Source: SB11 sp035906255 (GTDB lineage: Bacteria > Bacteroidota > Bacteroidia > UBA8524). From it: a DNA stretch of 64,000 bases. The stretch covers positions 310,001 through 374,000 of the forward strand of contig JAMIFM010000029.1 in assembly GCA_035906255.1 (NCBI GenBank), read 5' to 3'. Shown here in pieces: positions 1 to 7,721 of the stretch. The position numbers were made by a program, and so were the translations under genes. How positions within the stretch are numbered: position 1 is the stretch's first letter; each line of letters begins with the position of its first letter. The notes under the pieces are model-generated. The model ran no database searches, had not been told where the DNA came from, and saw only the letters and a list, made by a program, of their open reading frames with translations.

Positions 1-378
1 CGTTTACGCACCACCATTTCACAAGTGCGTGAAATTGGAATGGATGAATCGGTTGGGTATTCTCGTAACGGAATGCAGCACGAAGCCCGCAGGATTGCAG
101 TAGTAGCCATTGGCTATGCCGATGGTTTGCGCCGCGAATTGGGCAATGGTAAAGGACGCATGAAAATAAACGGGCAATGGGCACCCATAGTGGGAAACGT
201 GTGTATGGATATGTGTATGCTGGATGTTTCCAAAATAAATTGCCACGAAGGCGACGAAGCCGTGTTGTTTGAAACCAATGCCGAAATTATTGAATTTGCA
301 CAACGCCTGAACACGATACCCTACGAAGTGCTTACCGATATAGGCCCCCGTGTGAAACGAGTATATTGGCAAGAGTAG
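1..378 (+). CDS. alr: Alanine racemase, C-terminal part (5' truncated by window edge)
   Basis: Converts L-alanine to D-alanine for peptidoglycan synthesis, in the cytoplasm. The reading frame is open from base 1, so the gene starts outside the window. The visible 125 residues are the C-terminal beta-domain. They include GYSRN, whose Tyr corresponds to the catalytic Tyr of the family (Tyr265 in Geobacillus), then the conserved IGYADG and the VGNVCMDMCMLDV segment that lines the active site. In many Bacteroidota this domain is fused behind a MurF ligase domain; the missing N-terminus prevents checking that here. It ends with TAG just before a repeat-rich gap. Confidence 0.93.
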   Translation, partial: RLRTTISQVREIGMDESVGYSRNGMQHEARRIAVVAIGYADGLRRELGNGKGRMKINGQWAPIVGNVCMDMCMLDVSKINCHEGDEAVLFETNAEIIEFAQRLNTIPYEVLTDIGPRVKRVYWQE

Positions 379-433
379 TTCCTAAGCCTGCCGATGGGTA
401 GTGCCGCGTGAGACCCGTCCTTCTGACCGCAGA

Positions 434-555
434 GAAGAATCTTATACAACTGTGTTTAAAAAACGGGCTTTTCTCAGCATTAGCCAAAGGCAGCGTGCCG
501 CGGTTTCCCCCCTTCGGTATGTTTGTGGGTGGAATAAGGAGGGACTAAGGGAGGT
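434..555 (+). repeat. Long intergenic repeat, copy 1 (about 122 bp)
   Basis: Nearly identical to 982-1103, with a handful of differences (for example TTATACAAC here against TTATTACAAC there, and one extra C in the C-run near 507-512). It starts with the half-element AGAAGAATCTTA..ACAACTGTGTT shared with the 84-bp elements further right, then continues with a GC-rich unique part ending GGGACTAAGGGAGGT. Confidence 0.85.
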
Positions 556-618
556 TAAAAAGTGGTAATAAGGTTGAATAAAGGCGCTTTTTTCATCAGC
601 ATGGCGGCAGTTTCCTAT

Positions 619-727
619 CACTGCAAGGTCTCACGAAGCAATCGGTTTGTAGCAGCTTCATCGGGATTGCTTCACTATCCTTAATCTACAATCTTATACT
701 TTTGATTATTCCGTTCGCAATGACGAT
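619..727. repeat. Inverted pair of the ATTGCGAGG/GAAGCAATC dispersed repeat
   Basis: The left part reads CACTGCAAGGTCTCACGAAGCAATC (split here as CACTGCAAGG, TCTCACGAAG, CAATC). The right part carries GGGATTGCTTC and ends CGTTCGCAATGACG, the opposite orientation. Other copies of this family lie at 3221-3262, 3415-3441 and 10314-10342. Confidence 0.6.
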
Positions 728-792
728 AGCAGGGTGCGGCCATAGTCATTCCCAACCTGATTGGGAATCTGTGTGGGGATAACGGGATGAGT

Positions 793-916
793 TTTTTAAC
801 TCACCCCGAAAAAGTATTAGCCCGACGTTTCCACAGTCGCCCCTCTCTAATTGCAATTAGAGAGGGAAAAGTCGTGTACTCGAACAATTATTTAGTAGTC
901 AGAGGTGAGTTAAAAA
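793..916. repeat. Nested inverted repeats with a central perfect palindrome
   Basis: The outer arms TTTTTAACTCACC (793-805) and GGTGAGTTAAAAA (904-916) are exact 13-bp inverted repeats. Between them lies a perfect 26-bp palindrome at 841-866 (13-bp arms, no loop). The left outer arm can also fold on itself (GAGTT-TTTT-AACTC). The layout resembles a very small non-autonomous element or a multi-hairpin RNA. No coding content is seen. Confidence 0.6.
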
Positions 917-981
917 GCCTTGTTTCAATAGATTCCCGTTTTCGCAGCAATGGCTGCACCCTGACATTCTGAGCAATAGCG

Positions 982-1103
982 AAGAACCTTATTACAACTG
1001 TGTTTAAAAAACGGGCTTTCCTCAGCATTAGCCAAAGGCAGCGTGCCGCGGTTTCCCTCCTTCGGTATGTTTGTGGGTGGAATAAGGAGGGACTAAGGGA
1101 GGT
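982..1103 (+). repeat. Long intergenic repeat, copy 2 (about 122 bp)
   Basis: Second copy of the 434-555 repeat in the same orientation, about 550 bp downstream. In this copy TCCCTCCTT and AAGGAGGGA form an inverted repeat in the distal half; the first arm is altered in copy 1. Confidence 0.85.
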
Positions 1104-1239
1104 GTCAAACGGATTATTTTGTCAGCCGAAGGCGGCTTTCTCGCAACGATAGATGAGCGAAGGGGTTTCCTAAGCTTGCCGAAGGAGAGAGAGCGGTTAT
1201 GAAAAACAAAGTTTCTTCTCCCTAACTCGTGTTAATTTA

Positions 1240-1247
1240 TATTTTTG
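1240..1247 (+). promoter_or_regulatory. Candidate -7 element TATTTTTG
   Basis: Matches the Bacteroidota -7 consensus TAnnTTTG exactly. It lies 8 bp before the ATG at 1256, so transcription would begin within a few bases of the start codon (a near-leaderless mRNA). No clear TTG is visible 19-20 bp further upstream, so the call is tentative. Confidence 0.45.
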
Positions 1248-1255
1248 CTTTCCGT

Positions 1256-3142
1256 ATGAAAAAAGCTCTTTTCCTTTCAGTATCCCTATTGTTTATAAGT
1301 GCCGCTGTGTTTGCACAAGGCTATGTGCCCCGTGTACACGGTAATATATTGGCCGACGATAAAGGCCGCCTGTATCTTAAAGACAGTAGCCGCCGTTATT
1401 ATTTACAAGACGCAAAGCCCACCTATACCCTTGCCCAACTTAAAGGCAACCCCAAAGGCGATACCAAAGGAATTGCATTTTATTTCGGCGATAACAATTT
1501 TAAAGGGTTGTTGTATTACGGGCTTATTTCTTACACTGACGGAAAACATCCACAGCCGGTATATTTTAAAGAAGCTGCACCCATTACTAACGGCGGCGCG
1601 TTTATAAACATTACCGATAACCTGAAAGGCAAATACGACCTGGTAGGTTGGGAAAAAAACAGTGCCGGAACCATTGGCTACCGTGTAGTAAACGAGAGAG
1701 GCGAAATTTTGTACGATGGTATAGTAAATTTTACGGGCAAAGGCCCTTTTAAAGTAGCTCCAACGATTATTGAAGGCCCTTTTGTGAACGTACTTACCCA
1801 CAACGGGGTGACCATATCGTTTGAAACCAACGAAGTAGTAAAAGCTACCTTAAATGTGGGCGGCAAGGTGTTTACAGATAGCAAAGCTACGTATCACCAC
1901 GAACTGGAAATAAAAGGCTTGCAGCCTGACTCTACATACAGCTACACCGTTAGTACGGGCACACACCAGCAAACCTATTCGTTTACTACAGCGCCCAAAC
2001 CGGGCAGCCGTCATTTCTTTACCTTTTCGTTTGCAGGCAATACCCGCAACGGAAACGGAGGAGGGGAACGCAACGTTTACGGCACCAATCAATACATCAT
2101 GAAAAAAATGATGGCACTCAACAGTCACAAGGGGATTGCCTTTGCGCAGTTTTCAGGCAATTTGATTGACGGCTATTTGAATATCAGGGGCGAGATGCAC
2201 CTGCAATATGCCAACTGGAAGCGCGCCATAGAGCCGTTTGCACACTATTTTCCTGTATATACGGGTATGGGCAACCATGAGGCGTTTTCTGCTTACTTTA
2301 CCCAAGAGGGGGGTAAAACCCTTGAGATTGACAATTTTCCGTATGACACCGAAAGTGCGGAAGCGATGTTTGCCGATAATTTTGTGAACCCAAAAAACGG
2401 GCCTGCCAGTGAAGACGGCACAAGCTATGACCCAGACCCAAAGGCACAGGATTTTCCTCCGTACAATGAAAATGTGTTTTATTACACCTACGATAATGTG
2501 GGAGTGATAGTATTGAACAGTAATTATTGGTATGCACCCAACACCGATTTTGTGAACATAAGCGGCGGTAATATACACGGCTACATTATGGATAAACAGT
2601 TGGAATGGCTGGATAGCACCATAAAGCTATTGGAAAATGATAAAAACATCGACCATGTGTTTTTGTCGGTGAATACATCCGTGCTACCAAATAGCGGACA
2701 CGTGAAGGACGACATGTGGTATAGCGGTAACAACCAACACCGCCCGTATGTGCGCGGACAGGCATTGGATAAAGGCATTATACAACGCCGCGACCAGTTG
2801 CTGCACATTATTGTAAATAAAAGTACCAAAGTGGCGGCAGTGCTAACAGGCGATGAGCATAATTACTGCACCACTGAAATAGGCCCAAATACCCCAATGT
2901 ATCCTGAAGGATGGGTAATGCCCCGCCAGCAGCTTACCCGCACCATTATGCAAATTAACAACGGCGCGGCAGGGTCGCCCTACTATGCCCAAGCGCAAAC
3001 CCCTTGGACAAAGTTTACCGACGGTTTCTCTACCCAAAATGCCGTAGTGTATTTTCATGTAGAAGGAAAAAACATAGAAGTAGAAGTGGTAAACCCCGAT
3101 ACGTTTGAGGAAGTTGAATCTTTTATCCTACGTAAACCGTAA
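1256..3142 (+). CDS. Secreted metallophosphoesterase-like protein with substituted metal ligands
   Basis: The start at ATG 1256 is chosen because it begins directly with a signal peptide (MKKALFLSVSLLFISAAVFA); a GTG 27 bp upstream only adds residues in front of it. Mature regions: an N-terminal beta-rich domain, an Fn3-like purple-acid-phosphatase-type domain (about 165-245), then a calcineurin-like phosphoesterase domain (about 250-560). The framework is clear: GNHE at 339-342, a YYTYDNVGVIVLNS strand, QLEWLD, GDEHNY at 532-537. However, usual ligand positions differ: FAGNTR (Asn262) where GDTR is usual, FSGNLIDG (Asn302) where GDL is usual, and VNTSVLPNSGH (Asn473) where a His is usual. 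It may be inactive or use a changed metal site. No T9SS tail is evident. It is monocistronic between repeat clusters. Confidence 0.8.
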   Translation: MKKALFLSVSLLFISAAVFAQGYVPRVHGNILADDKGRLYLKDSSRRYYLQDAKPTYTLAQLKGNPKGDTKGIAFYFGDNNFKGLLYYGLISYTDGKHPQPVYFKEAAPITNGGAFINITDNLKGKYDLVGWEKNSAGTIGYRVVNERGEILYDGIVNFTGKGPFKVAPTIIEGPFVNVLTHNGVTISFETNEVVKATLNVGGKVFTDSKATYHHELEIKGLQPDSTYSYTVSTGTHQQTYSFTTAPKPGSRHFFTFSFAGNTRNGNGGGERNVYGTNQYIMKKMMALNSHKGIAFAQFSGNLIDGYLNIRGEMHLQYANWKRAIEPFAHYFPVYTGMGNHEAFSAYFTQEGGKTLEIDNFPYDTESAEAMFADNFVNPKNGPASEDGTSYDPDPKAQDFPPYNENVFYYTYDNVGVIVLNSNYWYAPNTDFVNISGGNIHGYIMDKQLEWLDSTIKLLENDKNIDHVFLSVNTSVLPNSGHVKDDMWYSGNNQHRPYVRGQALDKGIIQRRDQLLHIIVNKSTKVAAVLTGDEHNYCTTEIGPNTPMYPEGWVMPRQQLTRTIMQINNGAAGSPYYAQAQTPWTKFTDGFSTQNAVVYFHVEGKNIEVEVVNPDTFEEVESFILRKP

Positions 3143-3220
3143 AAAAAAGGGTTTTGACTAAGGCTCTTTTGTGAGCTTGTTTCCCCTTTCTTTCTGACCG
3201 TAGGCTGATGATTAATCAAC

Positions 3221-3262
3221 GGATTGCTTCGTCAGCCGAAGACGGCTTCCTCGCAATGACGA
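3221..3262. repeat. ATTGCGAGG-family repeat, hairpin variant
   Basis: Reads GGATTGCTTCGTCAGCCGAA then GACGGCTTCCTCGCAATGAC, so the inner GTCAGCCGAAGACGGC can fold into a hairpin and the ends are the family termini GATTGC and GCAATGAC. A near copy lies at about 1110-1150. Confidence 0.7.
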
Positions 3263-3320
3263 TAATCTTGGTAAAGCGGCAGTTCTCTGAGCTTGCCGAA
3301 GAGTCGAGCGAGGCAAGGCC

Positions 3321-3404
3321 TGTCATTCTGAATGAAATGAAGAATCGTATTACAATTGTGTTTACAAAGCGGGATAAGATGCTTCGCTATCGCTCAGCAT
3401 GACA
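3321..3404. repeat. 84-bp element with imperfect terminal inverted repeats, copy A
   Basis: Begins TGTCATTCTGAATGAAATGA and ends CGCTATCGCTCAGCATGACA; the two ends are imperfect inverted repeats. The core has ATTACAATTGTGTTTACAAA. Two other copies lie at 10075-10158 and 10221-10305, and half copies sit inside the 122-bp repeats. There is no internal gene, so it resembles a MITE- or REP-like element. Confidence 0.75.
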
Positions 3405-3414
3405 ACAGTACCCC

Positions 3415-3441
3415 GTCATTGCGAGGTCTGCCGAAGCAATC
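3415..3441. repeat. ATTGCGAGG-family repeat copy
   Basis: CGTCATTGCGAGGTCTGCCG followed by AAGCAATC. Compare 10314-10342, which is nearly identical. Confidence 0.7.
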
Positions 3442-3508
3442 CCTATCCAGCACAGCAAACAGGGTCAGGGGTTTCCTGAGCTTGTCGAAGGGAACGGTTA
3501 GCAACCGA

Positions 3509-5293
3509 CTACCTCACGTATTTGCGGCGGCGGATAATGCCGTTTATCAAACCAAAGATAATTACCGCCACTACAGGGATTACCATGTTTACGGTTTTCC
3601 ATGTGTTGGCCTCTTTTTTCACTTTGGTTTTGTTCAGCGGGCGTATTTCAAACTCTTTGGTACGCACCTCAATCAAGCCGCTGGCATCCAGCATATAATC
3701 AACGCAGTTCACAAAAAACTTTTTGTTATCAAACATACGCTTGGTATTACGGTCGAAACCCAATGGGAAAATCTCGCCCTTGCCTGAGATTGTATTGCGG
3801 ATAAAATCACCGTCGCCGATTACTACCATTGAGGTTGCAGGACTTTGCTCCTTATATTTCATGTTAGGGTCGGCAGTAGCCCTGCGTTGTCCTTTAAGGA
3901 ACGAAGAGAAACTACCCTCCAACAACACCGCCAACGGACGCTCGGGTTTGTTTAGCAATTGTGGGGCGGGGGGACGGGCCACCACATCAAAACTAAGTTC
4001 CACAGGGTTGTTTACCGGCCTTGAATACAACGAAGATGTAAGCAACACCTTTTTTGCCAAGCCGTTTTTGCCCACTGTGTCCACACTGCTGGCAAACTGC
4101 ATCAGCATAGGGTTTAGGTTGTTTACAATGGGATGTTTGCTTTTGGCCACCACAATGGGGTTATATACCCAAGGGTATAACTTACCGCTTAGCATTAGCT
4201 GGTTACATTCGGCATCCTGTATTAAATCGGGGTTTACGCGGGCACCGTAACTAAACAGCATATCGTTCAGGTTCAGCGCATAGTCCGCCGTCATTATATT
4301 TTTATACTTGTCAATACTGTCCAAGCTGGCAATTAATGGGTCAATCAGCCATATAATCTTGCCGCCGTTCATCAAATATTGGTCAATATGGTACTTTTCT
4401 TGGTTACTAAACGCCAAAGTAGGCTTGGCCACCACCAGCATATCGTAGCTGTTCAGTCTGCGTTGCAGGGTATCCAGCAACCAACTAACGGCCTGTTCTT
4501 CGTTAGAAACCTTGTCTAAACCACCTGCAAACTGTTGTATAAACGCCGTGTTAGATGAATCCATCAACAGGTTAAAGCGTTCCAGTGCATATTGGTTACT
4601 TAGCTCTGTAGCAAGGTCGCCTACTTCGTTAGCACTCAACTCGCCGTGCCCTTCTAAAAAGGCGATGCGTTTGCGTTTGCCCGCCACCACCTTGCGCATA
4701 GTAGAAGCAATTTCATACTCAAGTGCCTCAATAGATTTATTTAGCACCACTTGTGCCTGCTGGCCAAACTGTTGTTTTAGCAGGTTTAAGGTATAATACT
4801 GAGTGGTTTTGTAGTAAAACGTAGCCCCGGGTACTATTACACGACGGGTATTTTGGTCGCCCGTGTTATCAAATATTTCAGTAGGTTGCAGGCCGCTTTC
4901 TTGCAATTGGGCAATAATATCGGCTTTTTCTTTGCCTGTTTTTCCCGCCAACGGGTCGGTAAACTCGTATTCTATTTTCCCGCCCGAAGCCACCTTAAAC
5001 TCGTCAAGCATTTCTTTGGTAGCAGTGCGCAAACGTTTAAAATCGGGGTTTAGCTCGCCATCAAGGTGCACTTTCACATACAGCACATCTTCCAGCTGAT
5101 TGGCCAATTCCTTACTTGCTTTGCTAAGGGTATAGCGTTTTTCTTTGGTAAAATCTATACGGGTATAAACGCGTGAGGCAATAATATTAAGCACCACCAA
5201 CAGGGCAAGGGCAATGCCCAACTCAAGCATGGCTTGGTATTTCAGGCTGCGTTTGCGCTTTTTGGTTGCTCCGGCTATGTTTTGTTCTTTCAT
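3509..5293 (-). CDS. gldG: GldG, gliding-associated ABC transporter auxiliary subunit
   Basis: 594-aa membrane-anchored protein of the GldG family, which with GldF and the ATPase GldA forms an ABC system required for gliding motility in Flavobacterium johnsoniae. The start is ATG at 5293; a TTG just upstream is unnecessary. An N-terminal basic stretch is followed by one membrane segment (about 25-45), then the extracytoplasmic segment beginning RVYTRIDFTKEKRYTLS, the conserved family N-terminus, a large periplasmic domain of the uncharacterised ABC-2 auxiliary type (about 50-555), and a C-terminal membrane helix (about 565-587) with a basic end. It lies 28 bp downstream of gldF in one operon. 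No gldA lies in the window. Confidence 0.93.
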   Translation of the reverse strand: MKEQNIAGATKKRKRSLKYQAMLELGIALALLVVLNIIASRVYTRIDFTKEKRYTLSKASKELANQLEDVLYVKVHLDGELNPDFKRLRTATKEMLDEFKVASGGKIEYEFTDPLAGKTGKEKADIIAQLQESGLQPTEIFDNTGDQNTRRVIVPGATFYYKTTQYYTLNLLKQQFGQQAQVVLNKSIEALEYEIASTMRKVVAGKRKRIAFLEGHGELSANEVGDLATELSNQYALERFNLLMDSSNTAFIQQFAGGLDKVSNEEQAVSWLLDTLQRRLNSYDMLVVAKPTLAFSNQEKYHIDQYLMNGGKIIWLIDPLIASLDSIDKYKNIMTADYALNLNDMLFSYGARVNPDLIQDAECNQLMLSGKLYPWVYNPIVVAKSKHPIVNNLNPMLMQFASSVDTVGKNGLAKKVLLTSSLYSRPVNNPVELSFDVVARPPAPQLLNKPERPLAVLLEGSFSSFLKGQRRATADPNMKYKEQSPATSMVVIGDGDFIRNTISGKGEIFPLGFDRNTKRMFDNKKFFVNCVDYMLDASGLIEVRTKEFEIRPLNKTKVKKEANTWKTVNMVIPVVAVIIFGLINGIIRRRKYVR

Positions 5294-5321
5294 CAAATAA
5301 AAGTCGTCTTAGTATAAAAAC

Positions 5322-6050
5322 CTACCACTTGCGGCTGCCAAAAACGGCTTTGGTGAGTAATAAAAACAAGGTGATTAAACTGATAAAATAAGCAGCATCG
5401 CGGGTGTCTAAAACTCCGCGACTGATGCTCTCGTAATGGCTTGAAATGCCCAACCATTGGATAATGTGGCTAACGTTGCGTAAAGCATCCAGCTGCCCTA
5501 TGTATTCAAACGCGATGTAAAAAAAGAAGCACAAGAAAATAGAGATAACAAACGATACGATTTGGTTATCGGTAATAGCCGAAGCAAACACCCCGATAGA
5601 CACAAAGGCACTGCCCAGCATCAGCAAACCGAGATATGAACCCCACATGGCACCCGTATCAATATTGCCTTTGGGGTAGCCCAGTTGGTGTATGGTGTAG
5701 TAATACAAAAGGGTGGGTAATAGCGAAAACAACACCAATACCACACCCGCAAGGTATTTACCCATAATTACCGACATATCGCTAACGGGTGAGGTGGTTA
5801 GGGTTTCAATAGTTCCTACTTTCTTTTCTTCCGAAAAGCTGCGCATGGTAATGGCAGAAATAAGAAAGATAAACACCCAAGGCCCCATAAAAAACAGGGT
5901 ATCAATATTGGCATAGCCGCCATCCAATACGTTGGTGTCTTTAAACACCCACATAAACAGCCCTATGGCCAGCAAAAATACGCCTATGGTAATGTAGGCA
6001 ATAAGCGAGCTAAGGAAACTGCGGATTTCTTTTACAAAAACAGTCAGCAT
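5322..6050 (-). CDS. gldF: GldF, gliding-associated ABC transporter permease
   Basis: 242-aa ABC-2 type permease with about six membrane segments (around 15-38, 55-75, 100-122, 140-162, 170-195, 218-236). The segment AITMRSFSEEKKVGTIETL is the typical cytoplasmic loop of this permease family (MRxFxEEKxxGTxExL). It is first in the gldF-gldG operon. A weak -7-like TAAATTCG sits upstream near 6065 on this strand. Its identity rests on the family signature plus adjacency to gldG. Confidence 0.93.
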   Translation of the reverse strand: MLTVFVKEIRSFLSSLIAYITIGVFLLAIGLFMWVFKDTNVLDGGYANIDTLFFMGPWVFIFLISAITMRSFSEEKKVGTIETLTTSPVSDMSVIMGKYLAGVVLVLFSLLPTLLYYYTIHQLGYPKGNIDTGAMWGSYLGLLMLGSAFVSIGVFASAITDNQIVSFVISIFLCFFFYIAFEYIGQLDALRNVSHIIQWLGISSHYESISRGVLDTRDAAYFISLITLFLLLTKAVFGSRKW

Positions 6051-6158
6051 AATTCGGTTGCGAATTTATCAATTATCCACCAGCATTTACTATATCCGAG
6101 TATAACGTAAGTTTTTACAGTTTGGGTGCTTTGGTAACAGATTATTTTAACTGCGACT

Positions 6159-7055
6159 CTATTCTTCAAAAATCAAAGAATTACCCTCAATCCGCGCTTC
6201 TACTCCCATAGGCAAGGCCAAGTTGTTGGCAATATGCCCGGCTTGCAACCCAAAATATAGCGGGTAGTTATATTCCTTTACAGCGTCGTAAATTATCTGT
6301 TCGGCAGTTTTGCCAAAAGGGATGGCGTTATCACGCATATCCGTCATACCGCCCACCACCAGCGCAGCAAGGTTGTTTAATTTCCCTGCCCGCTTCAAGC
6401 CCATCATCATGCGGTCAATATGGTACAGGTATTCGTCAAGGTCTTCTAAAAACAGGATTTTTCCGTCAGTATCAGGAAACGAAACCGACCCTATCATACT
6501 ATATAGCACTGATAAGTTACCACCCACCACAATGCCGTTTGCGCTACCCTCTTTATTCAACGGATGTGCGCCCAAAGAATGAACCACCGGTTTGCCTGTA
6601 AAAGCTTCTTTTAATGAAGCAATGGCGGCTTGCCGTTCTTCTTCGGCGGTAATATTAAATGCCATTGTAGCGTGCAACGAGGCAATGCCCAATGTTTGGT
6701 TAATATGTCCGTGCAAAATGGTAATATCGCTGTAACCAGCTATCCATTTGGGGTGTTGGGTAAACTTTTCCCAGTTCAGTAAATCCACTATGCGTACAGT
6801 CCCGTAGCCGCCTCGTGCGCACAAAACAGCCTTTATTTCAGGGTTATCCAATAAGCTTTGCAAAGTAGCTGCCCGTTCAGTATCAGTACCTGCAAGCTGG
6901 TGGTGTTGGTTATACAAGCCTTCGGGTAGTACTACTTCAAACCCCCATTCAGTAAGTGTGTTTATGGCATACTGAATGTCGGGTAAACTTATTTTACGGG
7001 CGGTTGCTGCAATGCCTACCTTATCGCCGGGTTTTAAATACGGAGGGTTTATCAT
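6159..7055 (-). CDS. ldcA: LD-carboxypeptidase, peptidase family S66
   Basis: 298-aa cytoplasmic serine peptidase. Family members remove the terminal D-Ala from the L,D bond of tetrapeptides during murein recycling, and related S66 enzymes (MccF) act on microcin C. The catalytic triad is visible: Ser109 in GYSDIT, Glu204 in LFLEDLDEY and His274 in AGHIANN. The length is normal for the family, with no signal peptide. It starts 6 bp downstream of the gene at 7062-7574, so the two are probably co-transcribed. MccF-like specificity cannot be excluded from sequence alone; the recycling role is more likely. Confidence 0.88.
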   Translation of the reverse strand: MINPPYLKPGDKVGIAATARKISLPDIQYAINTLTEWGFEVVLPEGLYNQHHQLAGTDTERAATLQSLLDNPEIKAVLCARGGYGTVRIVDLLNWEKFTQHPKWIAGYSDITILHGHINQTLGIASLHATMAFNITAEEERQAAIASLKEAFTGKPVVHSLGAHPLNKEGSANGIVVGGNLSVLYSMIGSVSFPDTDGKILFLEDLDEYLYHIDRMMMGLKRAGKLNNLAALVVGGMTDMRDNAIPFGKTAEQIIYDAVKEYNYPLYFGLQAGHIANNLALPMGVEARIEGNSLIFEE

Positions 7056-7061
7056 AATGGT

Positions 7062-7574
7062 TTATAGCTGCGGAGGCTGTATGGGCAAAGTTGGATGGTT
7101 GGTTTTAAGAGCAATTAAGTATTCCGAAACCTCGGTTGCTTTTTGGGTGCCAATCAGCAGTTTTTTTCCGTTTTTAAACTCCAGTTGCAACCCTTTATTT
7201 CCCCAAACATTATAAGCCTTTCCACTTTTACGACCGCCCTTAAGTCCCCAGCCCCCATATTCGCCCAAGGCGTTGTATTTACGCACATACGCTTTTTCAA
7301 TATCAATCCATTGGTAAGTACGCTGACGGATAAAAGGAAAATATTTTACCATTATACCGTTGTTATCAATTTGCGTAGTAAGCCGCATTGAAAAAAGCAT
7401 ACCCACAACAAGAGCTTCAACTCCAATAACAATGGGTAATGCTTCAGTCAGTTCGGCCTTTTCAGCAGGATTAGTTTCACTGCCCCAAGCCGCAAAAACA
7501 ATTATTACGGGAATAAAAACAGGGAGCAATAGCCACCACCATCTTGCCATACCCTGTTTTTCAAGAAACGTCAT
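7062..7574 (-). CDS. Small membrane protein, PH-like, unknown function
   Basis: 170 residues: two N-terminal membrane segments (about 12-30 and 45-62), then a soluble beta-rich tail containing GIMVKYFPFIRQRTYQWID and KGLQLEFKNGKKLLIGTQK. This resembles the bacterial PH-like membrane proteins common in Bacteroidota. I do not recognise a specific family. First gene of a two-gene operon with the S66 peptidase; a -7 element lies directly upstream. Confidence 0.7.
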   Translation of the reverse strand: MTFLEKQGMARWWWLLLPVFIPVIIVFAAWGSETNPAEKAELTEALPIVIGVEALVVGMLFSMRLTTQIDNNGIMVKYFPFIRQRTYQWIDIEKAYVRKYNALGEYGGWGLKGGRKSGKAYNVWGNKGLQLEFKNGKKLLIGTQKATEVSEYLIALKTNHPTLPIQPPQL

Positions 7575-7578
7575 AATA

Positions 7579-7586
7579 CAAAAGTA
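7579..7586 (-). promoter_or_regulatory. Candidate -7 element TACTTTTG
   Basis: Exact TAnnTTTG match on the minus strand, ending 5 bp before the ATG at 7574. Transcription would start at or next to the start codon, as at 1240-1247. Confidence 0.45.
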
Positions 7587-7684
7587 CTTTTTTTTGTAGA
7601 AGGGAGTTATGCGTCCACTGTAACGGCGTTTGCAAATCTCAACATCTTGCTAAATAAAATAATTAATGACAAACAAAGAGCAGG

Positions 7685-7692
7685 TAACTTTG
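7685..7692 (+). promoter_or_regulatory. Candidate -7 element TAACTTTG
   Basis: Exact TAnnTTTG match, 29 bp before the ATG of the antiporter at 7722, leaving a leader of about 23 nt. No good -33 TTG is visible. Confidence 0.5.
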
Positions 7693-7721
7693 CGGCGTGA
7701 ATTTTGCCGCCCACTGAGTCA

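Larger units (their letters stand above)
379..1239. other. Repeat-rich intergenic region without a convincing gene
   Basis: About 860 bp with no supportable gene. It holds two copies of a repeat of about 122 bp (434-555 and 982-1103), an inverted pair of the ATTGCGAGG/GAAGCAATC repeat (619-727), a nested palindrome (793-916), a further GATT..GTCAGCCGAAGGCGGC hairpin variant (about 1110-1150), and short TGAGCTTGCCGAAGG-type copies near 381-398 and 1167-1186. A 61-codon open frame at 787-972 runs through the palindromes and looks non-coding. Confidence 0.7.
3143..3508. other. Repeat-rich intergenic region
   Basis: The 366-bp gap between convergent genes contains no supportable gene. It is nearly filled with dispersed repeats: a GATTGCTTCGTCAGCCGAAG hairpin variant (3221-3262), a short TGAGCTTGCCGAAG copy (about 3287-3302), an 84-bp element (3321-3404), an ATTGCGAGGTCTGCCGAAG copy (3415-3441) and CCTGAGCTTGTCGAAGG (about 3475-3491). 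Confidence 0.75.

Noticed and set aside
787..972. 61-codon open frame in the first repeat-rich gap
   Set aside because: It runs through the nested palindrome and repeats, has no recognisable domain or good start context, and is likely chance.
3208..3787. Open frames of 64 and 143 codons overlapping the repeats and the end of gldG
   Set aside because: Composed of repeat sequence and antisense gldG; the translations are low-complexity and repeat-like.
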